Made by a program: the position numbers and the translations under genes. This document shows, in pieces, positions 1 to 10,654 of a stretch of DNA of 64,000 bases (position 1 is the stretch's first letter; each line of letters opens with the position of its first letter). The DNA is from Anomaloglossus baeobatrachus. Lineage: Eukaryota; Chordata; Amphibia; Anura; Aromobatidae. Below the pieces are notes generated by a model. It had not been told where the DNA came from, searched no databases, and worked only from the letters and a program-made list of their open reading frames with translations. The DNA is taken from contig NC_134364.1 in the NCBI RefSeq assembly GCF_048569485.1, forward strand, positions 127,174,752 to 127,238,751. Reading direction: 5' to 3'.

Positions 1-2762
1 AGGGGTGTAATAATATACAGCACACAGGGGTGTAATAATATACAGCACACAGGGGTATACAGGGGTGTAATAATATACAGCACACTGGGGTATACAGGGG
101 TGTAATAATATACAGCACACAGGGGTATACAGGGGGTGTAATAATATACAGCACACGGGTGTATACAGGGGTGTAATAATATACAGCACACAGGGGTATA
201 CAGGGGTGTAATAATATACAGCACACAGGGGTATACAGGGGTGTGATAATATACAGCACACAGGGGTATACAGGGGTGTGATAATATACAGCACACAGGG
301 GTATACAGGGGGTGTAATAATATACAGCACACAGGGGTATACAGGGGTGTAATAATATACAGCACACAGGGGTATACAGGGGTGTAATAATATACAGCAC
401 ACAGGGGTATACAGGGGTGTAATAATATACAGCACACTGGGGTATACAGGGGTGTAATAATATACAGCACACAGGGGTGTAATAATATACAGCACACAGG
501 GGTATACAGGGGGTGTAATAATATACAGCACACGGGTGTATACAGGGGTGTAATAATATACAGCACACAGGGGTATACAGGGGTGTAATAATATACAGCA
601 CACAGGTGTATACAGGGGTGTAATAATATACAGCACACAGGGGTATACAGGGGTGTAATAATATACAGCACACAGGGGTATACAGGGGTGTAATAATATA
701 CAGCACACAGGGGTATACAGGGGTGTAATAATATACGGTATACAGGGGTGTAATAATATACAGCACACTGGGGTATACAGGGGTGTAATAATATACAGCA
801 CACAGGGGTATACAGGGGTGTAATAATATACAGCACACAGGGGTATACAGGGGTGTAATAATATACAGCACACAGGGGTATACAGGGGTGTAATAATATA
901 CAGCACACAGGGGTATACAGGGGTGTAATAATATACAGCACACAGGGGTATACAGGGGTGTAATAATATACAGCACACTGGGGTATACAGGGGGTGTAAT
1001 AATATACAGCAGACAGGGGTATACAGGGGTGTAATAATATACAGCACACTGGGGTATAATAATATACAGCACACTGGGGTATAATAATATACAGCACACA
1101 GGGGTATACAGGGGTGTAATAATATACAGCACACAGGGGTATACAGGGGTGTAATAATATACAGTATACAGGGGTGTAATAATATACAGTATACAGGGGT
1201 GTAATAATATACAGTATACAGGGGTGTAATAATATACAGCACACTGGGGTATACAGGGGTGTAATAATATACAGCACACAGGGGTATACAGGGGTGTAAT
1301 AATATACAGCACATAGGGGTATACAGGGGTGTAATAATATACAGCACACAGGGGTATACAGGGGTGTAATAATATACAGCACACAGGGGTATACAGGGGT
1401 GTAATAATATACAGCACACAGGGGTATACAGGGGTGTAATAATATACAGCACACAGGGGTATACAGGGGTGTAATAATATACAGCACACTGGGGTATACA
1501 GGGGTGTAATAATATACAGCACACAGGGGTATACAGGGGTGTAATAATATACAGCACACTGGGGTATACAGGGGTGTAATAATATACAGCACACTGGGGT
1601 ATACAGGGGTGTAATAATATACAGCACACTGGGGTATACAGGGGTGTAATAATATACAGCACACTGGGGTATACAGGGGTGTAATAACATAGAGTACATA
1701 GGGGGTATACAGGGGTGTAATAATATACAGCACACTGGGGTATACAGGGGTGTAATAATATACAGCACACTGGGGTATACAGGGGTGTAATAATATACAG
1801 CACACTGGGGTATACAGGGGTGTAATAATATACAGCACACTGGGGTATAATAATATACAGCACACTGGGGTATAATAATATACAGCACACAGGGGTATAC
1901 AGGGGTGTAATAATATACAGCACACAGGGGTATACAGGGGTGTAATAATATACAGTATACAGGGGTGTAATAATATACAGTATACAGGGGTGTAATAATA
2001 TACAGCACACTGGGGTATACAGGGGTGTAATAATATACAGCACACAGGGGTATACAGGGGTGTAATAATATACAGCACACAGGGGTATACAGGGGTGTGA
2101 TAATATACAGCACACAGGGGTATACAGGGGTGTAATAATATACAGCACACAGGGGTATACAGGGGTGTAATAATATACAGCACACAGGGGTATACAGGGG
2201 TGTAATAATATACAGCACACAGGGGTATACAGGGGTGTGATAATATACAGCACACAGGGGTATACAGGGGTGTAATAATATACAGCACACAGGGGTATAC
2301 AGGGGTGTAATAATATACAGCACACGGGGGTATACAGGGGTGTAATAATATAGAGTACATAGGGGGTATACAGGGGGTGTAATAATATACAGCACACAGG
2401 GGTATACAGGGGTGTAATAATATACAGCACACAGGGGTATACAGGGGTGTAATAATATAGAGTACATAGGGGGTATACAGGGGTGTAATAATATACAGCA
2501 CACAGGGGTATACAGGGGTGTAATAATATACAGCACACAGGGGTATACAGGGGTGTAATAATATAGAGTACATAGGGGGTATACAGGGGTGTAATAATAT
2601 ACAGCACACAGGGGTATACAGGGGTGTAATAATATACAGCACACAGGGGTATACAGGGGTGTAATAATATACGGTATACAGGGGTGTAATAATATACAGC
2701 ACACTGGGGTATACAGGGGTGTAATAATATACAGCACACAGGGGTATACAGGGGTGTAATAA
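1..2762. repeat. 35-bp minisatellite array (family A), left part
   Basis: Tandem array with a basic unit of about 35 bp that starts AGGGGTGTAATAATATACAG and continues with CACACAGGGGTATAC. Variants include CACACTGGGG, shortened units built on GTATACAGGGG, and a TAGAGTACATAGGGGG form. The array touches the left window edge, so its true length is unknown. All three minus-strand frames stay open over long distances because the unit lacks stops in that orientation. I regard those frames as artefacts. Confidence 0.95.
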
Positions 2763-3391
2763 TATGCTTGTTCTCACCCACAAAGCTCTCCACAGTGCAG
2801 CACCCTCCTACATCTCCACCCTCCTCTCTGTCTATCATCCCACCCGTTCTCTACGCTCTGCAAATGACTTTCGACTAACATCCACACTAATTCGAACCTC
2901 CCACTCCCGAATCCAAGACTTCTTCCGAGCTGCACCAAACCTCTGGAATGCTCTACCCCAAGAAGTTAGGGCAAATCACAACTTACTCAGCTTCAGACGC
3001 TCCCTAAAAACGCATCTTTTTAGGGCGGCCTATCACACTCCCTAGCCAAACTAATTTCACATAATCCCTCTACAACTTCTCAGAACATAACCCCACGTCA
3101 AACTCCTTGGCACCCAAATGCATCTCAAGGCTCTTGCCAACTGGTCCAGGAAGCCATCATCTATCCCCCATGAGATGGCTGGATTGTCATTTTAAATAAA
3201 CACTTGTACCTTGCCCCTCCCCCATCTCATTGTAGATTGTAAGCTCTCACGAGCAGGGTTGCCATTTTTCCTTTTAAATATTGTAGCCTCTATAATTGTT
3301 ACTTGTTTGTATATGTTTATGTATATGATATGTATATGTTCCTCCTGAATTGTAAAGCGCTGCGGAATATGTTGGCGCTATAGAAATAAAG

Positions 3392-3447
<56 letters not shown>
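2763..3447 (+). mobile_element. LINE, L2-like 3' end inserted in the minisatellite
   Basis: A 5'-truncated non-LTR retrotransposon. Positions 2764-3045 encode the last ~90 residues of an L2-type reverse transcriptase, with the typical pattern ALHSAAPSYI, RIQDFFRAAPNLWNALP and SFRRSLKTHLFRAAY, then a stop. The 3' UTR ends with the L2-style hairpin region (TGTAAAGCGCTGCGG and GGCGCTATAGAAATAAAG) and an (ATT)n tail at about 3391-3447. It sits inside array A next to a TAATAATA motif that resembles its own tail. It is a dead fragment. A second, related 3' end lies at 49276-49861. Confidence 0.85.
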
Positions 3448-3450
<3 letters not shown>

Positions 3451-6236
3451 CAGCACACTGGGGTATAATAATATACAGCACACAGGGGTATACAGGGGTG
3501 TAATAATATACAGTATACAGGGGTGTAATAATATACAGTATACAGGGGTGTAATAATATACAGCACACTGGGGTATACAGGGGTGTAATAATATACAGCA
3601 CACAGGGGTATACAGGGGTGTGATAATATACAGCACACAGGGGTATACAGGGGTGTGATAATATACAGCACACAGGGGTATACAGGGGTGTAATAATATA
3701 CAGCACACAGGGGTATACAGGGGTGTAATAATATACAGTACACAGGGGTATACAGGGGTGTAATAATATACAGCACACAGGGGTATACAGGGGTGTAATA
3801 ATATAGAGTACACAGGGGTATACAGGGGTGTAATAATATAGAGTACACAGGGGTATACAGGGGTGTAATAATATACAGCACACAGGGGTATACAGGGGTG
3901 TAATAATATACAGCACACAGGGGTATACAGGGGTGTAATAATATACAGCACACAGGGGTATACAGGGGTGTGATAATATACAGCACACAGGGGTATACAG
4001 GGGTGTAATAATATACAGTATACAGGGGTGTAATAATATACAGCACACAGGGGTATACAGGGGTGTGATAATATACAGCACACAGGGGTATACAGGGGTG
4101 TAATAATATACAGCACACAGGGGTATACAGGGGTGTAATAATATACAGTATACAGGGGTGTAATAATATACAGCACACAGGGGTATACAGGGGTGTGATA
4201 ATATACAGCACACAGGGGTATACAGGGGTGTAATAATATACAGCATACAGGGGTATACAGGGGTGTAATAATATACAGCACACAGGGGTATACAGGGGGT
4301 GTAATAATATACAGCACACAGGGGTATACAGGGGTGTGATAATATACAGCACACAGGGGTATACAGGGGTGTAATAATATACAGCACACAGGGGTATACA
4401 GGGGTGTAATAATATACAGCACACAGGGGTATACAGGGGTGTAATAATATACAGCACACAGGGGTATACAGGGGTGTGATAATATACAGCACACAGGGGT
4501 ATACAGGGGTGTGATAATATACAGCACACAGGGGTATACAGGGGTGTGATAATATACAGCACACAGGGGTATACAGGGGTGTAATAATATACAGCACACA
4601 GGGGTATACAGGGGTGTGATAATATACAGCACACAGGGGTATACAGGGGTGTAATAATATACAGCACACAGGAGTATACAGGGGTGTAATAATATAGAGT
4701 ACATAGGGGGTATACAGGGGTGTAATAATATACAGCACACAGGAGTATACAGGGGTGTAATAATATACAGCACACAGGGGTATACAGGGGGTGTAATAAT
4801 ATACAGCACACAGGGGTATACAGGGGGTGTAATAATATAGAGTACACAGGGGTATACAGGGGTGTGATAATATACAGCACACAGGGGTATACAGGGGTGT
4901 AATAATATACAGCACACAGGGGTATACAGGGGTGTAATAATATACAGCACACAGGGGTATACAGGGGTGTAATAATATACAGCACACAGGGGTATACAGG
5001 GGTGTGATAATATACAGCACACAGGGGTATACAGGGGTGTGATAATATACAGCACACAGGGGTATACAGGGGTGTGATAATATACAGCACACAGGGGTAT
5101 ACAGGGGGTGTAATAATATACAGCACACAGGGGTATACAGGGGTGTAATAATATAGAGTACACAGGGGTATACAGGGGTGTAATAATATACAGCACACAG
5201 GGGTATACAGGGGTGTAATAATATACAGCACACAGGAGTATACAGGGGTGTAATAATATACAGCACACAGGGGTATACAGGGGTGTAATAATATACAGCA
5301 CACAGGGGTATACAGGGGTGTAATAATATACAGCACACAGGGGTATACAGGGGTGTAATAATATACAGCACACAGGGGTATACAGGGGTGTAATAATATA
5401 CAGCACACAGGGGTATACAGGGGTGTAATAATATACAGCACACAGGGGTATACAGGGGTGTAATAATATACAGCACACTGGGGTATACAGGGGTGTAATA
5501 ATATACAGCACACAGGGGTATACAGGGGTGTAATAATATACAGCACACAGGAGTATACAGGGGTGTAATAATATACAGCACACAGGGGTATACAGGGGTG
5601 TAATAATATACAGCACACAGGGGTATACAGGGGTGTAATAATATACAGCACACAGGGGTATACAGGGGTGTAATAATATACAGTACACAGGGGTATACAG
5701 GGGTGTAATAATATACAGTACACTGGGGTATACAGGGGTGTAATAATATACAGCACACAGGGGTATACAGGGGTGTAATAATATACAGCACACAGGAGTA
5801 TACAGGGGTGTAATAATATACAGCACACAGGGGTATACAGGGGTGTAATAATATACAGCACACAGGGGTATACAGGGGTGTAATAATATACAGCACACAG
5901 GGGTATACAGGGGTGTAATAATATACAGTACACAGGGGTATACAGGGGTGTAATAATATACAGTACACAGGGGTATACAGGGGTGTAATAATATACAGTA
6001 CACAGGGGGTATACAGGGGTGTAATAATATACAGTACACAGGGGTATACAGGGGTGTAATAACATAGAGTACACGGGGGTATACAGGGGTGTAATAATAT
6101 ACAGCACACAGGGGTATACAGGGGTGTAATAATATACAGCACACAGGGGTATACAGGGGTGTAATAACATAGAGTACACGGGGGTATACAGGGGTGTAAT
6201 AATATACAGCACACAGGGGTATACAGGGGTGTAATA
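3448..6236. repeat. 35-bp minisatellite array (family A), right part
   Basis: Continuation of the array interrupted by the L2 insertion, with the same 35-bp unit. This half has more TGTGATAATATACAG and CATAGAGTACACAGGGG variants than the left half. Apparent minus-strand proteins of about 1000 residues repeating PLYTPVCCILLHPCIP are translation of the repeat and are not called as genes. Confidence 0.95.
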
Positions 6237-6256
6237 ATGGATACTACACCGGAGGG

Positions 6257-6344
6257 GTTCGGGCACACTCGGGGAGATTCGGGCACACTCGGGGAGATTC
6301 GGGCACACTCGGGGAGATTCGGGCACACTCGGGGACACTCACCG
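6257..6344. repeat. 20-bp tandem repeat, about 4 copies
   Basis: Units of GGGCACACTCGGGGAGATTC repeat about four times, and the last copy runs into CGGGGACACTCACCGGCTG. The end of the array overlaps a possible minus-strand splice donor at about 6340. Confidence 0.85.
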
Positions 6345-6480
6345 GCTGTTTATATTGCGGCTCCTTCGGTGACACTACAAAGCTCCTCCCACCACATGGT
6401 CGCGACAAGGAGCCGCGGTGGGCGTGACTAACACAGATTAGCCAATCACACATCTGGAGTGAGTGCAGTAAGCAGGAAGT
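6340..6480 (-). promoter_or_regulatory. candidate minus-strand promoter / first exon
   Basis: Single-copy, CpG-containing sequence between two repeats. Read on the minus strand it holds CAGCCGGTGAGTG, a good 5' splice site, just below a CCAATATG-poor but CpG-bearing stretch. A CCAAT box in plus orientation (AGCCAATCAC) lies near 6441. Together these could be a noncoding first exon and promoter of a gene extending left of the window. No coding exon was found to support this, so it is a weak call. Confidence 0.25.
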
Positions 6481-6571
6481 GTTTGGGATGACTTGATAGG
6501 AGAGTACACATCACGTGGTCTTGTCATTACGTGTGTGGTGTAACGGTAAACGACTGATAGACGTTAAACGT

Positions 6572-6676
6572 CTGTGTTACCCATAGCAACCAATCACGGC
6601 GAAGCTTTCATTTTTAAACGTGTAGGAATTGAAATGAAAGCTGCGCTGTGATTGGTTGCTATGGCGCTCTACACAG
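6572..6676. mobile_element. small inverted-repeat MITE
   Basis: About 105 bp with imperfect terminal inverted repeats of about 45 bp. The left arm carries CCATAGCAACCAATCAC with AAGCTTTCAT, and the right arm carries ATGAAAGCTGCGCTGTG with ATTGGTTGCTATGG. The core is short and has no coding capacity. Superfamily not determined. Confidence 0.6.
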
Positions 6677-6983
6677 TCATGTTGATTTGCCTGGATTTGC
6701 TCTTTGTGGGGTCTTGCTTGTCTCTGGATAGGGAGGGGAATTTAAGACGCCCCCTAAAGTGTAAATGTGGACATTGGCACAGAGTTTTATATCTAGACCA
6801 GCCAGTATCGGTTTCCACAGTGTCTGCCATAGACATGAGATAAACCCGCAGAGCTGGGTGGGATCGGCCGATATCTCACGTGTCGTAGCCCCCGACCTGG
6901 GGATGTTTAGGGATAAGGACCATAGAAGTCGCCCAACATGGCCGTGCCTGAGCTGAGATACCCGATGCCACACAAGCCACGTG

Positions 6984-7210
6984 TCTGAGGTGGTGGCCAC
7001 CTTCTTACACCCCATCTTCATGGTCACATTCTGACCAGACCATAGTCCTTCCTTCTAACGATCAAGAACATTGAGATTGTGACCAACGTCTTCATCCGCA
7101 ACCTCCAACTCCTCCGCCCTCCCACTGACCTTTACTGACCTTCTGGGGTCACGGCCACCATCACCAGTGCATATTTAGGAGCACACATTGGCCTCGAGGT
7201 GCTAAAGCTC
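6984..7210 (+). pseudogene. XCR1-like chemokine-receptor fragment, copy 1
   Basis: This stretch is similar to the TM1-TM3 coding segment of the intact receptor at 10655-11716. Matching landmarks run in the same order: CTTCATGGTCA, AAGAACATTGAG, TGTGACCAAC, a CTTCTGGGGT-type block and CCAGTGCATATT. The reading frame is badly broken, and no sequence downstream of TM3 is present. It is interrupted at its right end by the Tc1 element (7213-8932), and the few bases after the transposon (TGTTGTTCTT) continue the copy. This is the first of four such copies spaced about 265 bp apart once the transposon is removed. Confidence 0.75.
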
Positions 7211-7564
7211 TATAGTCATATGAAAAGTTTGGGCACCCCTATTAATGTGAAGCTTTTTTCTTTATAACAATTTGGGTTTTTGCTATTTCAGTGTCATATA
7301 TCTAATAACTGATGGACTGAGTAATATTTCTGGATTGGAATGAGGTTTATTGTACTAACAGAAAATGTGCAATCCGCATTCAAACAAAATTTGACCGGTG
7401 CAAAAGTATGGGCACCTCAACATAAAAGTGACAATAATATTTTGTAGATCCTCCTTTTGCAGAAATCACAGTCTCTAGTCGCTTCCTGTAGCTGTTAATG
7501 AGTTCCTGGATCCTGGATGAAGGTTTATTTGACCATTCCTGTTTACAAAACAATTCCAGCTCAG

Positions 7565-8453
7565 TTAATTTTGATGGTCGCCGAGCATGGACAGCCGCTT
7601 CACATCATCCCACAGATGTTCAATGATATTCAGGTCTGGGGACTGGGATGGCCATTCCAGAACATTGTGATTGTTCCTCTGCATGAATGCCTGAGTAGAT
7701 TTGGAGCGGTGTTTTGGATCATTGTCTTGCTGAAATATCCATCCCCTGCGTAACTTCAACTTCGTCACTGATTCTTGCACATTATTGTCAAGAATCTGCT
7801 GATACTGAGTTGAATCCATGCGACCCTCAACTTTAACAAGATTCCCGGTGCCGGCATTGGCCACACAGCCCCAAAGCATGATGGAACCTCCACCAAATGT
7901 TACTGTGGGTAGCAAGTGCTTTTCTTGGAATGCCGTGGTTTTTTTGCCTCCATGCACAACGCCTTTTTGTATGACCAAACAACTCAATCTTTGTTTCATC
8001 AGTCCACAGGACCTTCTTCCAAAATGTAACTGGTTTGTCCAAATGTGCTTTTGCATACCTCAGGCGACTCTGTTTGTGGCATGCTTGCAGAAACGGCTTC
8101 TTTCGCATCACTCTCCCATACAGCTTCTCCTTGTGCAACGTGCGCTGTATTGTTGACCGATGCACATTGACACCATCTGCAGCAAGATGATGCTGCAGGT
8201 CTTTGGAGGTGGTCTGTGGATTGTCCTTGACTGTTCTCACCATTCTTCTTCTCTGCCTTTCTGATATTTTTCTTGGCCTGCCACTTCTGGGCTTAACAAG
8301 AACTGTACCTGTGTTCTTCCATTTCCCTACTATGTTTCTCACAGTGGAAACTGACAGTTTAAATCTCAGACAACTTTTTGTACCTTCCCCTGAACAACTA
8401 TGTTGAATAATCTTTGTTTTCAGATCATTTGAGAGTTGTTTTGAGGAGCCCAT
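7565..8453 (-). pseudogene. Tc1-like transposase, one frameshift
   Basis: Tc1/mariner transposase that would cut and paste the surrounding element by binding its terminal repeats in the nucleus. Translation starts at 8453 with MGSSKQLSNDLK. A helix-turn-helix DNA-binding region (SVSTVRNIVGKWKNTGTV, then GRPRK) is followed by a second such domain. The catalytic triad is visible: D in VLWTDETK, D in FQQDNDPKH, and E in NIIEHLWDD, with 34 residues between the last two (DD34E). The two halves lie in different frames. The switch falls near an A7 run (T-run at about 7942-7948 on plus), so a single 1-nt indel accounts for it. Without that indel the length would be about that of a normal Tc1 transposase. 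It could be a real mutation or an assembly slip. Confidence 0.9.
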
Positions 8454-8815
8454 GATGCCACTCTTCATAGGAGATTCAAATAGGAGAACAACTTGCAAGT
8501 GGCCACCTTAAATACCTTTTCTCATGATTGGATACACCTGCCTATGAAGGTCAAAGCTCAATGAGGTTAGAAAACCAATTTAGTGCTTTAGTAAGTCAGT
8601 AAAAAGTAGTTAGGAGTGTTCAAAACAAGAAATTGATAAGGGTGCCCATACTTTTGCACGGGTCAAATTTTGTTTAAATGCGGATTGCACATTTTCTGTT
8701 AGTACAATAAACCTCATTTCAATCCAGAAATATTCCTCAGTCCATCAGTTATTAGATATATGACACTGAAATAGCAAAAACCCAAATTGTTATAAAGAAA
8801 AAAGGTTAACATTAA

Positions 8816-8898
8816 CACTAGAACTACTGAGGTAGTCATTTTGACTACTTTGCACCATGTATTTCTATATAGGTGTCACGAGTCCAGTAGTTCTAGTG
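8816..8898. mobile_element. piggyBac-like MITE nested in Tc1
   Basis: An 83-bp noncoding element with perfect 14-bp terminal inverted repeats (CACTAGAACTACTG). It is flanked by TTAA on both sides (8812-8815 and 8899-8902). Comparing with the left Tc1 end shows that the uninterrupted Tc1 sequence had a single CATTAATAGGGG here, so TTAA is a true target duplication. TTAA targeting is characteristic of piggyBac and a few other superfamilies. Assignment to piggyBac is by TSD and length only. Confidence 0.75.
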
Positions 8899-8942
8899 TT
8901 AATAGGGGTGCCCAAACTTTTTCATATGACTGTATGTTGTTC

Positions 8943-9198
8943 TTTCCCACCTTCGTTTCAATCTTCATGATCAATTTTTGGACTAATGGCCTCATCCTAT
9001 TCCTTCTCCTGAAGTTCAAGAACATTGAGATTGTGACCAACTTCTTAATCCTTAACCTCCAACTCCGTCTTCACCCTCCCACTGACCTTCTGGGGTCACG
9101 GCCACCATGACTAGTGCATATTTAGGAGGACACATGGCCACTAGGTTGTACAGCTCCATGTTGTTCTTGATCATACTTGTCCCTTGATACCAGGTGAC
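8943..9198 (+). pseudogene. XCR1-like chemokine-receptor fragment, copy 2
   Basis: Best-preserved TM1 of the fragments. One frame still reads SIFMINFWTNGLILFLLLKF and then KNIEIVTNFLILNL, which aligns with VFMVSLVGNGLILFLLLKFE in the intact gene. The TM2 to first extracellular loop segment (CTTCTGGGGTCACGG) and a decayed TM3 (TACAGCTCCATGTTGTTCTTG) follow. Nothing after the DRY region is present. Confidence 0.8.
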
Positions 9199-9210
9199 AA
9201 ATTATATTTC

Positions 9211-9465
9211 TGAGGTGGTGGCTACCTTCTTATAGTCCATCTTTGTGGACAGTCTTCTGACCATTGGTCACACTGTATTCCTTCTCCTGACATTTGATCA
9301 GCTTCATCCTTAACCTGGTGCTCTCCAACTTTATTATTCACCCTGCCACTGACCTTCTGGGGTTACAACCACCATGACCAGTGCATATTTAGGAGGACAC
9401 ATTGGCCTCCAGGTTCTAAAGCTCCATGTTGTTCTTGTCGCTACGTGTCCATTGATACAAGGTGA
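9211..9465 (+). pseudogene. XCR1-like chemokine-receptor fragment, copy 3
   Basis: Starts with GAGGTGGTGGCTACCTTCTT and runs through decayed TM1, TM2 (AACCTGGTGCTCTCCAACTT), the CTTCTGGGGTTACAACCACC block and CTCCATGTTGTTCTTGTCG. TM1-TM2 is shortened relative to copies 2 and 4. Like the other copies it stops at the point equivalent to the DRY motif. Confidence 0.75.
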
Positions 9466-9477
9466 CCGATGATAATT

Positions 9478-9750
9478 CTGAGGTGGAGCCCACCTTCTAT
9501 TCTGTCTTCATGGTCAACTTTTTGACTAATAGCCACATCCTATTCCTTCTCCTGAAGTCCGAGAATATTGAGAATGTGACCAACTTTTTCATCCTCAACC
9601 TCCAACTCATTCACTCTCACACTGCCCTTCTGAGGTCACAACCACCACAATCAGATATCTGGAAGGACATCTTGGAAAATGTTGGTCTCCAGGTTCTACA
9701 TTGTTTTTTACAGTTCCATTTTGTTCTTGACCATACAAGTCCATTAATAA
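9478..9750 (+). pseudogene. XCR1-like chemokine-receptor fragment, copy 4
   Basis: An open frame still encodes VFMVNFLTNSHILFLLLKSE and NIENVTNFFILNL, clearly related to TM1-TM2 of the receptor at 10655. TM2 onward drifts out of frame, but nucleotide similarity persists through GGAAGGACATCTTGGAAAATG and CTCCAGGTTCTAC to GTTCTTGACCATACA (TM3). It is the copy nearest to the intact gene. Confidence 0.8.
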
Positions 9751-10654
9751 ACAAGATTTCTGAGAATATTCTCTCAACGAAGGTTCCTCCACAGACGATA
9801 TCAGTCTACGATCGGTTGGATAAAACAATGGTTTGTTGTTTTGTGGGTTTTTTTTTAAAAAAAAAGCATTCGACTGATGATTGCAGAGAGGACGTTCTCT
9901 TACGTCCCTCACCAGTGACCAGCTTGTAGGATCTCAACTCTTTGTATGTATCAGCCAGTTCCTTAAACCAGAGCTTTTCTTACATCCCCATTTCTTTTGT
10001 TGTGGCTGGTGATCATTTTTGAGGTCCATCTGGCCAGCAGAGTACTGAATACTAGTTGTTTGATGGACAGGGCCGCAGTGAAATGTTTAGGTAGGCAGCG
10101 GGACACCTGGTATATCACCAATCATCTGCATCTCAGCCATGTGTAGAAGGCTAGACTTTGATCATAATTCTTGTCATAATTTTTGCTGATTAATGTCTCT
10201 TCACTCGGGCTAAATGAAGGGTCAATTTTGTGCCCTGCCGTATCACCATCATGTACCCTAACAATCTATATGGTCATGGTTGTTCCCCCCCCCCCAATAC
10301 TCAGCCTTTGCTCAGATTCCACACTTTCCTTCCCCCTTTAGTCATTGTCTTCTCCATCTGTGGCCGAGTCTGTCAAGATTGCAAAATCTTCGTTTATATG
10401 GAGCTATTTTTGTGATTTTTTTCTTGGGGGAGGAGGTTTTGGGCATTGCACAAACTGCAATGTGTTTCCTGCAGATCCAGAGAAATCAGCGATCTACACC
10501 TTACACCGCACATTGCGAAATGGCCAGTGCTCGTCATCATCGTCATCACCCACCAACATTGACTGGATGACTAGTTTTTGGACTTTGTGGAGGCAGAAAA
10601 CACAGGAGTCTTCACGGGATTGTCACATCACTGGCTTTGTTGAACTGGGCCACA
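9751..10654. other. upstream region of the receptor gene, no gene seen
   Basis: About 900 bp of mostly single-copy sequence between the last receptor fragment and the receptor start, with an A-run at 9850-9865 and a C10 run near 10285. It may contain the receptor promoter and a noncoding exon, but no convincing splice pair or core-promoter motif was identified. Confidence 0.4.

Larger units (their letters stand above)
7213..8932 (-). mobile_element. Tc1-like DNA transposon, nearly full length
   Basis: The terminal inverted repeats begin TAGTCATATGAAAAGTTT on the left and CAGTCATATGAAAAAGTT on the inner side of the right end. Both are flanked by the TA target duplication (7211-7212 and 8933-8934). 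Similarity between the ends extends more than 150 bp, through ACAATTTGGGTTTTTGC and AATGTGCAATCCGCAT. The transposase is on the minus strand. The target is a receptor pseudogene copy whose sequence resumes exactly after the element. The right end is itself interrupted by an 83-bp piggyBac-like MITE. The well-matched ends and nearly open transposase suggest a fairly recent insertion. Confidence 0.92.

Noticed and set aside
1-6236. CRISPR-like spacing of repeats
   Set aside because: Units are directly tandem without unique spacers, in a vertebrate genome.
3274-6338. Minus-strand open frames of about 950-1000 codons repeating YTPVCCILLHPCIP
   Set aside because: They are translations of a 35-bp tandem repeat without stops in that orientation. 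All three frames are open and none has a domain or codon bias.
10637-10654. Upstream in-frame extension of the receptor starting at TTG
   Set aside because: TTG is not a plausible vertebrate start here; the ATG at 10655 has a good context.
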